Source of the DNA: Nocardioides panzhihuensis
Lineage (GTDB): Bacteria > Actinomycetota > Actinomycetes > Propionibacteriales > Nocardioidaceae
NCBI RefSeq assembly: GCF_013408335.1
Contig: NZ_JACBZR010000001.1
Coordinates: 4,131,501-4,195,500, forward strand
Direction: 5' to 3'
Length of the DNA: 64,000 bases
Part shown: positions 14,556 through 21,510 of the stretch, one piece after another
Numbering within the stretch: the first letter of the stretch is position 1
Layout: each line of letters opens with the position of its first letter
The notes under the pieces: model-generated
What the model was told of the DNA's origin: nothing
Seen by the model: only the letters and a program-made list of their open reading frames with translations
Database searches by the model: none
Program-made: the position numbers and the translations under genes

Positions 14556-14983
14556 GAGACCTGGGCACCTTCTCGCGCGATCGCCTTCCGCAGAGCGGTG
14601 CTGCTGGTCTGGAGGGTGTAGGGGAAGTAGACGACCTCGACGCCGACGGAGGCCATCTTCATCTCGAGGGCGTCACCCTTCTCGGTGCCCTTCCAGTCAT
14701 CGCCCTTGAAGAGGTGGGTGAACCCGACCTCGCGCCAGGAGTCGACCTTGTTGGTGGTGCGCTCGGCGTAGACCGCGTCCACGATGCCGATCGCCTCGAC
14801 GATCTCGAGCCTCTCGACGAGCGGGACGGTCGGGATGATCCCCTTGGCCGTCTCGCAGACCTCGTCGGAGACCACACCCGCGATCAACGTGTCGCAGCGC
14901 TCGCGCGCCTGGCGAAGCATGTTGAGGTGACCGATGTGGAAGAGATCGAACACGCCAGGTACGTAACCGATGACCGGTCCCAT
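14552..14983 (-). CDS. Cytidylyltransferase-like protein (TagD/GCT family)
   Basis: A 143-residue nucleotidyltransferase resembling glycerol-3-phosphate cytidylyltransferase. It has GVFDLFHIGHLNMLRQAR with the HxGH motif and ends ...YTLQTSSTALRKAI with the family's RTxGISTT-like region altered to QTSSTAL. The expected reaction is transfer of CMP to a phosphorylated polyol or amino alcohol. The ATG at 14983 is preceded by a GGAGGAAG ribosome binding site; a longer reading frame upstream lacks family similarity. It is the first gene of the operon with the LicD-like/methyltransferase and DUF6752 genes. The exact substrate is unknown. Confidence 0.85.
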   Translation of the reverse strand: MGPVIGYVPGVFDLFHIGHLNMLRQARERCDTLIAGVVSDEVCETAKGIIPTVPLVERLEIVEAIGIVDAVYAERTTNKVDSWREVGFTHLFKGDDWKGTEKGDALEMKMASVGVEVVYFPYTLQTSSTALRKAIAREGAQVS

Positions 14984-15283
14984 GCCCACGCTTCCTCCAA
15001 GTGTTTGTCGAGTAGTTTGGGCGACTTTACACCCTGTTCCCCCACGGCCCAGATACAGGCCAGTATCCATGTCTCCCCGCACATCTCCGGAATCACCAGC
15101 GCGACACGCGGACGTCCACAGGAAGCCCGGTGACCTTACCCGAAAGTGAACAGCGCATGGCCATTTCCGCCGGAACCCCGCTCACGCGGGCGGCATGACC
15201 CCGAGGATGACGAGCAGACCGGGGGTTCAGAGCGACACTCGATCTGGCGTCACCCATTCGACATCGTACGAGAGGATGCACGT
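14984..15283. other. Intergenic region, divergent
   Basis: This 300-base gap lies between the cytidylyltransferase operon on the minus strand and the FGE-fold gene on the plus strand, and must hold promoters for both. An open frame from 15146 runs into the FGE-fold gene but encodes an arginine/proline-rich stretch that does not look conserved. No RNA or repeat was recognised. Confidence 0.4.
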
Positions 15284-16009
15284 GTGCTGATCGACATGGT
15301 TCGACTGCCTTCCGGGGGCCCTGTCGCCGAGGCCATGGTGGACCGCCGGACCGGGCGGACCTGGACGGTCGAAGTCGATCCGATCGAGATCGCTACGACG
15401 GTCATCACCGTCCGGCAGTGGAACGCGGTGTTCGACACGGTGACCGCGCCGAGTGAGGGAGACCTCCCGAAGGTCGATGTCAGCTGGCGCCAAGCAGTCT
15501 CGTTCTGCAACGAGATGTCCCTGAGGGACGGGCTCACCCCGCCGTACGCCATCACGACGGTCGAGCCACCTGTCCGGCAGAACAGCACCTGGACTCCGCA
15601 CGACGAACCGGCACCCGACGACTGGTGCGTGACGTGGGACCGAGAGGCGAACGGGTATCGGCTACCCACGGACGCGGAATGGCAGGTCGTCTGCCGGGCA
15701 GGCTCGACCGGCCCTCGCTACGGCAACCTGGACGACATCGCCTGGTACGCGGACAACTCCCAAGGATCCCTGCACCCGGTCGCGAAGAAGATGCCCAACG
15801 CCTGGGGGCTGTTCGACACCTTGGGCGGGGTGTGGGAATGGTGCTGGGACCTCTATAACGCAGAGGTGTACGGGTCGTACCGCATCATCCGAGGCGGCGG
15901 CTGGAGCGACCCACACTGGAGCTGCCGGGCCGGCGTCCGCCGCAAGACCAACCCGCAGGCTGCCTTCGACGACCTGGGCTTACGCCTCGCCCGAACGATC
16001 ACCGGCTGA
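15284..16009 (+). CDS. Formylglycine-generating-enzyme-fold (SUMF1-like) protein lacking the catalytic cysteine pair
   Basis: A protein of about 241 residues with the FGE/SUMF1 fold. Family landmarks are SWRQAVSFCNEMS, GYRLPTDAEWQVVCRAGS, NAWGLFDTLGGVWEWCWDLY and RGGGWSDPHWSCRAGVRR, with a DDLGLRLAR ending. True FGE needs two cysteines in a CxxxxC-type segment after RGGS; here only the second position is Cys. It is therefore unlikely to oxidise sulfatase cysteines and may act as a binding or unrelated FGE-fold enzyme. The GTG at 15284 is chosen because AGAGGA lies seven bases upstream; an in-frame ATG at 15146 is possible. No sulfatase is nearby. Confidence 0.78.
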   Translation: MLIDMVRLPSGGPVAEAMVDRRTGRTWTVEVDPIEIATTVITVRQWNAVFDTVTAPSEGDLPKVDVSWRQAVSFCNEMSLRDGLTPPYAITTVEPPVRQNSTWTPHDEPAPDDWCVTWDREANGYRLPTDAEWQVVCRAGSTGPRYGNLDDIAWYADNSQGSLHPVAKKMPNAWGLFDTLGGVWEWCWDLYNAEVYGSYRIIRGGGWSDPHWSCRAGVRRKTNPQAAFDDLGLRLARTITG

Positions 16010-16052
16010 CGCCAGCGCTGCGCCCCTACCCGCCGTGCCCTCCTGCTCCCCC

Positions 16053-17279
16053 TCATTCGTGGCGAGCTGTACGGAATGGTGAGCCGAGCACGACCACTGC
16101 TGCGATCACGAAGATCGCGACAGCAACCCACAGGGCCTGCCGAAGCCCCAGCAGCTGGGCGACCAGACCACCAGCCAAGGCGCCGACCACAGCGCAGGTG
16201 CGGTTCGCGGACCGAATGGTCGCATTCATCCGCCCCTGGAGCGCATCCGGTGTCACCGCTTGTCGATAGCCCAGAGAGTTGGAGTTCCCGACGCCCATGC
16301 CGAACCCGGCGACCACCTGTGCGGCAGCCAGGATCACCATGCCAACTGCGGTCGGCGGCGCCAGTGCAGAAGCTCCCCAGGCCACCGGTGCGACAGTGAA
16401 GCCGAGCAACGTGGCGCCCCCAGCCCCCAGACGAAATCCGGCTTTGACGGCGATCAGGGCTCCGATCAGACCGCCGACGCCGGTGAACGCCATGACCACG
16501 CCATAGCCGAGTGCGGCGAGTCCCATCTCGCGCAGCGCGAACGGCGCGAACGCCGTCAGTGCCATCGCGTTGCCGATGAACCAGATGTGGGTGGAGATCG
16601 CGTGTGGGGCGATAGTGCGATGGCGGTAGATGTAGCGCACCCCGACGCCGATGTCCTCCAGCACCTGCCTCGGCGTGCTCGGCCGACGCGGCAGCGGAGG
16701 CTCCTCGACGCGTAGACGAGCGTTCATCACCGCCCCGAACCCACAGGTGAGGACATCAGCGACGACCGCAAAGGGAGCCCCGATCAACGCGACCAACCCG
16801 CCGCCCATGGCCGGTCCCGACGTCATCGCGACCGTGTCGCCTTGATCGATGCGCGCGTTCGCCGAGAGCAGCGCACTCTTCGGAACCAGCCGGGGAAGAA
16901 ATGACTGCCGCGCAGCGATCTCGAGAACAGAGAGAGCACCGACCACGAAGAGAACAGCAGCTACCACGACCAACGTGAGGGCGTCGGCCAACCAGAGCAC
17001 CGGGATGGCCAGCAGGGCAACCGCCTGCGCCGCGTTCGACCAGACCAAGAGCGGTTTGCGTCGGACCCTGTCAACGAGGACGCCCGCGAAGAGCCCCAAG
17101 AAGGCGTACGGCAGAACTCGGGCGGCGTTCACGATGCCGACCTCCGCAGGAGTGGCGACCAGCACTTGGACGACGAGCACCTGGACCGCGACGACCGAGA
17201 CGGCGGTGCCGAACGACCCCGTCGTCGACGCAGTCCAGTAGCGGACAAAGGCGGGGATCTTCATCGCCTCGTCGCTCAT
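16053..17279 (-). CDS. MFS transporter, drug/siderophore exporter type
   Basis: A 408-residue membrane protein with about 12 hydrophobic segments and the MFS loop between helices two and three (GVLVDRVRRKPLLVWSN, a DRxxRK motif). It resembles the EntS-like exporters with wide specificity, which work by proton antiport at the cytoplasmic membrane. No adjacent regulator is present. It ends 43 bases from the convergent FGE-fold gene and begins downstream of tRNA-Gln on the same strand. The substrate cannot be predicted. Confidence 0.88.
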   Translation of the reverse strand: MSDEAMKIPAFVRYWTASTTGSFGTAVSVVAVQVLVVQVLVATPAEVGIVNAARVLPYAFLGLFAGVLVDRVRRKPLLVWSNAAQAVALLAIPVLWLADALTLVVVAAVLFVVGALSVLEIAARQSFLPRLVPKSALLSANARIDQGDTVAMTSGPAMGGGLVALIGAPFAVVADVLTCGFGAVMNARLRVEEPPLPRRPSTPRQVLEDIGVGVRYIYRHRTIAPHAISTHIWFIGNAMALTAFAPFALREMGLAALGYGVVMAFTGVGGLIGALIAVKAGFRLGAGGATLLGFTVAPVAWGASALAPPTAVGMVILAAAQVVAGFGMGVGNSNSLGYRQAVTPDALQGRMNATIRSANRTCAVVGALAGGLVAQLLGLRQALWVAVAIFVIAAVVVLGSPFRTARHE

Positions 17280-17404
17280 GCGGAGCGAGCCTATGGTGCG
17301 ACCTCGGCCCGACCGCGCGGTTTCCGACGAAAGCGCCCATGTTCCGTGACCACCTCGACACGGCAGCGCTCCATGCCGAGCGACTAACTGGCGGGCTGTT
17401 TCTG

Positions 17405-17483
17405 CTCCCCGGGTAGGAGTCGAACCTACGTCGCTAGTCCTGATTCAAAGTCAGGCGGGCCCTGCCGGCAGACCAACCGGGGA
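17405..17483 (-). tRNA. tRNA-Gln (anticodon TTG)
   Basis: On the minus strand a 79-base cloverleaf can be drawn. The acceptor stem is TCCCCGG/CCGGGGA and the D arm GGTC/GGCC. The anticodon stem CCTGA/TCAGG encloses the loop CTTTGAA, giving anticodon TTG (Gln). The T arm GTAGG-TTCGACT-CCTAC is canonical. The variable region is about nine bases, longer than the usual four or five. A CCA end is not clearly encoded. Genes for tRNA are common integration sites, but no integrase is seen nearby. Confidence 0.8.
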
Positions 17484-17677
17484 ACGTACGCCGAAACGCA
17501 CGGGACAACTGTAGACGGCGAACGTCTCGCTCACCGCACTGACTCGTGCAGGGAGAGCTGCGATGTGATGCTCGGCCGCTCGCTTCGGGAGCCGTCGGTG
17601 GCGGCTGAGGCCTGACCCCGGGGTTTGCCGACGCTCGTCACGTGTTGGCGCCAGAATCGACGATTCCAGGCGGTTGG

Positions 17678-17956
17678 ATGCGATCCGTTGCCGACATGCT
17701 CATCCTCGCTCTCATCCTGTTCGGCATCGTCGCAGGCGGCGTGGCCCAGCTCATCCTCGGTCGCTCGATGAAGGACATCGATTGGACCACCGCCGTGGTG
17801 ACGGGCCTCCTGGACTCCTTCGTCGGTGGCCTGGGGCTCAGCCTCGCGACCGGCAACGGCCTCGATCTCCACGCGACCGGGCTGATCGGGTCGATCTTCG
17901 GCGCGCTGCCCCTCACCTGGGCGTGGGGCTTCTGGCGCCGTTCCCGCGAGGGCTGA
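17678..17956 (+). CDS. GlsB/YeaQ/YmgE-family small membrane protein
   Basis: A small integral membrane protein of about 92 residues with three hydrophobic helices. It has the family pattern LILFGIVAGGVAQLILG near the start, then a middle helix with a glycine-rich GLLDSFVGGLGLSL, and a final helix before the basic tail WRRSREG. Members are stress-associated membrane proteins of unknown activity (the transglycosylase-associated name is historical). The start is uncertain: ATG 17678, or ATG 17696 giving MLILALIL, or an upstream start at 17642. It stands between tRNA-Gln and the SHOCT gene. Confidence 0.75.
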   Translation: MRSVADMLILALILFGIVAGGVAQLILGRSMKDIDWTTAVVTGLLDSFVGGLGLSLATGNGLDLHATGLIGSIFGALPLTWAWGFWRRSREG

Positions 17957-18015
17957 GTCACCCCATACGGGTGAAGCGGCGCCCATAGGCTGCGATCAGA
18001 CTCCCCTCACTGATC

Positions 18016-18033
18016 ATCCTGCGTTCGCAGGAT
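18016..18033. other. Short hairpin before the SHOCT gene
   Basis: The sequence ATCCTGC-GTTC-GCAGGAT forms a perfect 7-bp stem with a tetraloop, 20 bases before the TTG start at 18054 and 60 bases after the GlsB-like gene. It could be a weak terminator for the upstream gene or a 5' UTR structure. Confidence 0.4.
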
Positions 18034-18053
18034 CACACGAAGAGGGGCTTGTC

Positions 18054-18458
18054 TTGGACGCCATATTGAAGGACTTCGGAACCGTGCTCCTCTGGACGCT
18101 CTGGTTCTTCATCTGGATCGCCGCGCTGACGGTCTGGATCCGCTGCATCTTCGACCTGTTCGGCGACACATCGCTCAGCGGCTGGGCCAAGGCCGGATGG
18201 GCGATCCTCCTCGTCCTGCTGCCCTGGGTCGGCGCGGTGATCTACCTGGTCGCCCGCGGCCGCAGCATGAACGAGCGCCAGCAGGCCAAGGTCGCTGAGC
18301 TGCAGGCAGCCCAGGCCGACTACATCAAGGAGGTCGCCGGCGGCCCGGCCGCACCGGTCTCCCCCGCCGATCAGATCGCCAGCGCCAAGGCGCTCCTCGA
18401 CGCCGGCACCATCGACCAGAGCGAGTTCGCAGCCCTGAAGGCCAAGGCACTCGCCTGA
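18054..18458 (+). CDS. PLDc_N/SHOCT-domain membrane protein
   Basis: A 134-residue protein. Two N-terminal hydrophobic helices (about residues 8-30 and 44-66) have the phospholipase D N-terminal-like pattern WIRCIFDLFGDTSLSGWAKAGW. The C-terminal SHOCT motif reads DQIASAKALLDAGTIDQSEFAALKAKAL, quoted here in two overlapping parts: DQIASAKALLDAGTI and QSEFAALKAKAL. The TTG start is supported by AGAGGGG upstream. Function is unknown; such proteins are common in actinobacteria as short membrane-anchored oligomerisation modules. A very strong hairpin follows the gene at 18483-18520. Confidence 0.8.
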   Translation: MDAILKDFGTVLLWTLWFFIWIAALTVWIRCIFDLFGDTSLSGWAKAGWAILLVLLPWVGAVIYLVARGRSMNERQQAKVAELQAAQADYIKEVAGGPAAPVSPADQIASAKALLDAGTIDQSEFAALKAKALA

Positions 18459-18482
18459 GGTCCCGGCGGTGATCGCCTCGAT

Positions 18483-18520
18483 CCCGATGCGGGTGGGGTA
18501 CGCACCCCACCCGCATCGGG
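18483..18520 (+). terminator. 17-bp perfect hairpin, likely intrinsic terminator without U-tract
   Basis: A perfect 17-bp inverted repeat (arms 18483-18499 and 18504-18520, beginning CCCGATGCGGG) encloses the loop ACGC. It starts 25 bases after the SHOCT gene and ends 60 bases before the DUF1269 gene. No run of T follows, which is usual for actinobacterial I-shaped terminators. It could also affect readthrough into DUF1269. Confidence 0.75.
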
Positions 18521-18579
18521 TGATGCCAGCAGGTCACGGCCGTTCGAGGGTGGAACCCCAACCACCAAGGAGCCCTGTC

Positions 18580-19149
18580 ATGGCAGACGAGACCAACGCC
18601 CCCGACCTCGAGGTGAACGCGGCCACCGTGTCCGACGGCGCCTACACCCTCCTCATCGCAGACTTCAGCGACACGGGCACCGCCTGGGAGGCGTACGAGG
18701 CTCTCAAGTCGGTCGAGGACGGCCACAGCGTCGAGATCGAGGGCGTCGTCGTGGTCAAGCGCTCGGCCGAGGGGAAGCTGGAGGTCCAGAAGGCCACCGA
18801 CCACAGCACGAAGTCGGGCCTCAAGTGGGGCCTCGTCGGCGGCATCGCGCTCGGCGTGATCTTCCCGCCGTCGATCCTGGGCAGTGCCGCGGTGGCCGGC
18901 GGCGCCGGAGCCATCGTCGGCAAGCTGCGGCAGCGTCACCACCGCGGCGAGCTCGAGGAGCAGCTCGAGAACGCGATCGAGCCAGGACACTCCGGCCTGC
19001 TCGCGCTGGTCTCCGACCCCGGTGAGATCAAGATCCGCAAGGCGCTCGAGCGGGCGGAGAACATCGTCGAGTCCACCGTCGAGAAGGTCGAGGCCGAAGA
19101 CATCAAGGCCGCGGCCAAGGAAGCCCAGGCGACCGACGCCACTGGATGA
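18580..19149 (+). CDS. DUF1269-family protein
   Basis: A 189-residue protein with the DUF1269 pattern. An alpha/beta N-terminal domain (LLIADFSDTGTAWEAYEALK...EIEGVVVVKRSAEGKLEVQ) is followed by a glycine/alanine-rich hydrophobic hairpin (WGLVGGIALGVIFPPSILGS, about residues 84-112). A helical C-terminal domain with charged residues follows. Function is unknown; the family is membrane-associated and often stress-linked. The ATG has an AAGGAG site eight bases upstream. Its stop lies immediately before a DNA-ligase remnant, so the C-terminus may sit next to a rearrangement junction. Confidence 0.82.
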   Translation: MADETNAPDLEVNAATVSDGAYTLLIADFSDTGTAWEAYEALKSVEDGHSVEIEGVVVVKRSAEGKLEVQKATDHSTKSGLKWGLVGGIALGVIFPPSILGSAAVAGGAGAIVGKLRQRHHRGELEEQLENAIEPGHSGLLALVSDPGEIKIRKALERAENIVESTVEKVEAEDIKAAAKEAQATDATG

Positions 19150-19195
19150 GGCAGCGGCCGGCTATGCGTTCGAGCCCAAGTGGGACGGGTTCAGG
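19142..19195 (+). pseudogene. ATP-dependent DNA ligase fragment (motif I only)
   Basis: This short frame reads LDEAAAGYAFEPKWDGFR, which contains the ligase motif I with the AMP-accepting lysine (EPKWDG). Ligase similarity stops abruptly at 19195, where the thiolase gene of the minus strand begins to be read. The last 24 bases are identical to positions 32571-32594 inside the intact ligase gene, including the unusual codons GGG and AGG. Upstream residues differ from the intact gene, so it is either a second ligase paralogue or a diverged copy. It is far too short to be functional. Confidence 0.72.
19172..19195. repeat. 24-bp direct repeat, left copy
   Basis: Exact copy of 32571-32594, encoding EPKWDGFR. 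Flanking bases differ on both sides. It marks the left edge of the catabolic island and supplies the stop codon and last base pair of the thiolase gene. Confidence 0.85.
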
Positions 19196-20336
19196 CCGAC
19201 TCGATGATGGTGGCGGTCGCGATTCCGCCGCCGCCGCACATCGTGGAGAGCCCGATGCCCCCGCCGGCGGCGCGCAGAGCGTGGGCGAGGTGGAGCAGCT
19301 GCCGGGCTCCGGTGGCGCCGAACGGGTGGCCGATGCTGATGGCGCCGCCGCCGAGGTTGACGCGGTCGAGGCTCACCCCGAAGTGCTCCTGCCAGATCAG
19401 GACCGGGACCGCGTAGGCCTCGTGGACGTCGATGAGCTTCATCTGGTCGAGGGTCAGCCCGGTGCGGTCGAGGATCTTGGCGGTCGCGTCGTTGGGACCG
19501 TCGAAGATGATGTCGGGGTCGTTACCCACGAAGGTGGTCGACCGGATCCAGGCCAGCGGGGTCAGGCCGAAGCGGGCGCAGGCCTCCTCGGATGCCAGGA
19601 TCATCGCGGCGCTGCCGTCGGAGAGCTGGCTGGAGTTGGCAGCGTTGTTCACACCGTCAGGCCGGTAGACCGATGGCAGCTTCCCCGCCTTCTCGACACT
19701 GGAGTCCGGCCTGATGCCCTCGTCGCGGTTCAGCAGGACGGTGCCGTCGACCGTGACGGGCACGGTCTCGTCGTCGAACGCCCCGCGTTCCCACGCCGCG
19801 TGCGCGGCGAGGTGCGAACGGACGCCGTACTCGTCGCACGCTTCCCGCGTGATGCCGTACTTGTCCGCGGCACGCTCCGCGGCCTCGCCCTGGTGCGGCA
19901 TGTCCCAGTGCGCGTGCAGGCTCTGCGAGATCGGGCCGTCTTCACCCACCGTTCCCGCGATGCCGGTGGGCACCCGGGTCAGCGACTCCACGCCTCCCGT
20001 GATGACGACCGATGCGTCCCCGGCCATGATCGAGGCGACGCCGAGGTGGGTGGCCAGCTGGCTCGAAGGGCACTGCGCGTCGAGCGTTGAGATGGGCACA
20101 GTCATCGGCAGGCCGGACGACAGCCAGGCGTTGCGGCCGATGTTCTGCGCCTGCCCACCTACTTGGCCGGTGGCACCAGCGAGGCCCATGTCGACGTTCG
20201 CAGGATCGATCCCAGCCGCAGCAAGGGCGCCGTCGAACGACGTCGCGAGCAGGTCGACGGGGTGGACGTCGCGGTAGGCCTTGTCCTTCTTCGCGATGGG
20301 GGTGCGGACACCGGAGACGATGGCAACGCGGGTCAT
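19191..20336 (-). CDS. Thiolase-family protein (acetyl-CoA acyltransferase type)
   Basis: A 381-residue thiolase. The nucleophilic Cys is C89 in DAQCPSSQL, replacing the usual RxCxSG context. The second region is VHEAYAV, where NEAFA is usual. The catalytic His is in GGAISIGHPFGATGARQL and the second Cys in TMCGGGGIAT. The likely reaction is thiolytic cleavage of a 3-ketoacyl-CoA, or Claisen condensation. The ATG at 20336 matches the family N-terminus MTRVAIVSGVRTPIAK. The stop TGA and part of the last codon lie in the 24-bp ligase-derived repeat, so the native end was probably altered by recombination. A terminator hairpin separates it from the dipeptidase gene. Confidence 0.9.
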   Translation of the reverse strand: MTRVAIVSGVRTPIAKKDKAYRDVHPVDLLATSFDGALAAAGIDPANVDMGLAGATGQVGGQAQNIGRNAWLSSGLPMTVPISTLDAQCPSSQLATHLGVASIMAGDASVVITGGVESLTRVPTGIAGTVGEDGPISQSLHAHWDMPHQGEAAERAADKYGITREACDEYGVRSHLAAHAAWERGAFDDETVPVTVDGTVLLNRDEGIRPDSSVEKAGKLPSVYRPDGVNNAANSSQLSDGSAAMILASEEACARFGLTPLAWIRSTTFVGNDPDIIFDGPNDATAKILDRTGLTLDQMKLIDVHEAYAVPVLIWQEHFGVSLDRVNLGGGAISIGHPFGATGARQLLHLAHALRAAGGGIGLSTMCGGGGIATATIIESA

Positions 20337-20424
20337 GAGGTTTCCAATCTGTTGGGATGGCTGCACGGAGGCAGCAGGACATGCGGACGCACACCGGTCG
20401 GCGGTGCCGCCCTTGCTCAGGGGG

Positions 20425-20466
20425 GACCGCGCGCAACGGGCATGGGGGTTCCCGTCGCGCGCGGTC
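20425..20466 (-). terminator. Hairpin terminator after the dipeptidase gene
   Basis: Arms of 16 bp (20425-20440 and 20451-20466, GACCGCGCGCAACGGG against its near-perfect complement with one mismatch) enclose a 10-base loop. It lies just past the stop of the M19 dipeptidase gene on the minus strand. This implies that the thiolase gene has its own promoter in 20337-20424. Confidence 0.7.
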
Positions 20467-20469
20467 GTC

Positions 20470-21480
20470 TCAGGACCAGACCTGGCCGTAGACCCGCAGC
20501 CAGTTCTCACCGAGGACGCCGCGGACCTCGTCGGCGGTGTAGCCGCGCTCGAGCATCCGCTCCGCGAGCTTGGGAAAGCCGCTCGGGCCGCCCTGGCCGA
20601 GGCCGTCGGGGAAGTTGAACGGCGGAGGCGGGTAGGTCTCCCGACGCCAGACCTGGGACTTGATGAGGCCCTCGTACTGCTCCATGGTCAGCGTCGCGTC
20701 ATCGTCGACCTGGGTGCCACGGCAGTAGTCGATGCCGAGGCCCACGTGGCCGGTGCCGACCAGGCTGTCCACGTGGACCATGTGGTCGATGAACTGGTCG
20801 AGCGTGGGAGCGGTGTCGGCCGCGACGAAGAACGGCAGGCCGTTCATCCCGATGACTCCCCCGCTGGCGGCGATGGCCTTGATGACGTCGTCCGGGATGT
20901 TGCGCGTGCTCGGGTGCACCGCGTGGGCGTTCGAGTGCGAGGCGATGACCGGTGCGGTCGACGCTTCGATGACCTCGAGCGCAGAGCGCCATCCGGTGTG
21001 GCTGACGTCGACCAGGATGCCGAGGCGGTTCAGTTCGGCAAGCATCTGCTCGCCGAGCTTGCTGAGCCCGGCGTCCTGCGGCTCCTCGCATCCGTCGCAC
21101 ATGATGCCGCGCCGGTTGTAGGCGACCTGCACGATCCGCAGGCCCATCCGCCAGTACGCCTCGATCAGCGAAGGCTCGTACTCGAGGGGTCGTGTGCCCT
21201 GGAAGTGGAACACCACCGCCATCTCACCGGCGGCCTTGGCCGCCCGGATCTCCTCCACGGAGGTCGCCAGCCGTAGGCCTGGGGTGTTGCGGATGAACTC
21301 GAAGCACCTGCCGAAGGCGGACAGCGCCTCCCTGGCAGCGCCGAGCGCCGAGACCGTGAGCACGCAGACGGTCGTGCCGCCCTTGCGCCAGTGGTCCAGG
21401 TGGGTGCGCCAGTAGTCGAACTCGCAGGCCGAGTCGATGACGACTGCGTCCTCGAAGACGAACGGGTTGATCTCAGTCAT
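20470..21480 (-). CDS. Membrane-dipeptidase-like protein (M19), atypical metal site
   Basis: A 336-residue member of the M19 (renal dipeptidase) family, predicted to cleave dipeptides or related amides. Conserved parts include H161 in LVDVSHTG, H182 in IASHSNAHAVHPSTRN and D251 in LGIDYCRG. The family's first zinc ligands HxD are absent (VIDSACEFD at residues 14-22). The bridging Glu is Gln94 (FHFQGTRPL). It may therefore bind one metal or use a different chemistry. No signal peptide is seen, so it is cytoplasmic. It lies downstream of a peptide ABC transporter and probably processes its imported substrate. Confidence 0.82.
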   Translation of the reverse strand: MTEINPFVFEDAVVIDSACEFDYWRTHLDHWRKGGTTVCVLTVSALGAAREALSAFGRCFEFIRNTPGLRLATSVEEIRAAKAAGEMAVVFHFQGTRPLEYEPSLIEAYWRMGLRIVQVAYNRRGIMCDGCEEPQDAGLSKLGEQMLAELNRLGILVDVSHTGWRSALEVIEASTAPVIASHSNAHAVHPSTRNIPDDVIKAIAASGGVIGMNGLPFFVAADTAPTLDQFIDHMVHVDSLVGTGHVGLGIDYCRGTQVDDDATLTMEQYEGLIKSQVWRRETYPPPPFNFPDGLGQGGPSGFPKLAERMLERGYTADEVRGVLGENWLRVYGQVWS

Positions 21481-21510
21481 GTGTTTGCCGCCTGTCTCTC
21501 ATGTTGGCCG

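Noticed and set aside
15284..16009. Formylglycine-generating enzyme as a firm name
   Set aside because: The catalytic cysteine pair is not present and no sulfatase is nearby, so only the fold is claimed.
17531..17986. A 151-codon minus-strand frame over the GlsB-like gene
   Set aside because: The plus-strand frame has the transmembrane pattern of a known family, while this one is a low-complexity shadow.
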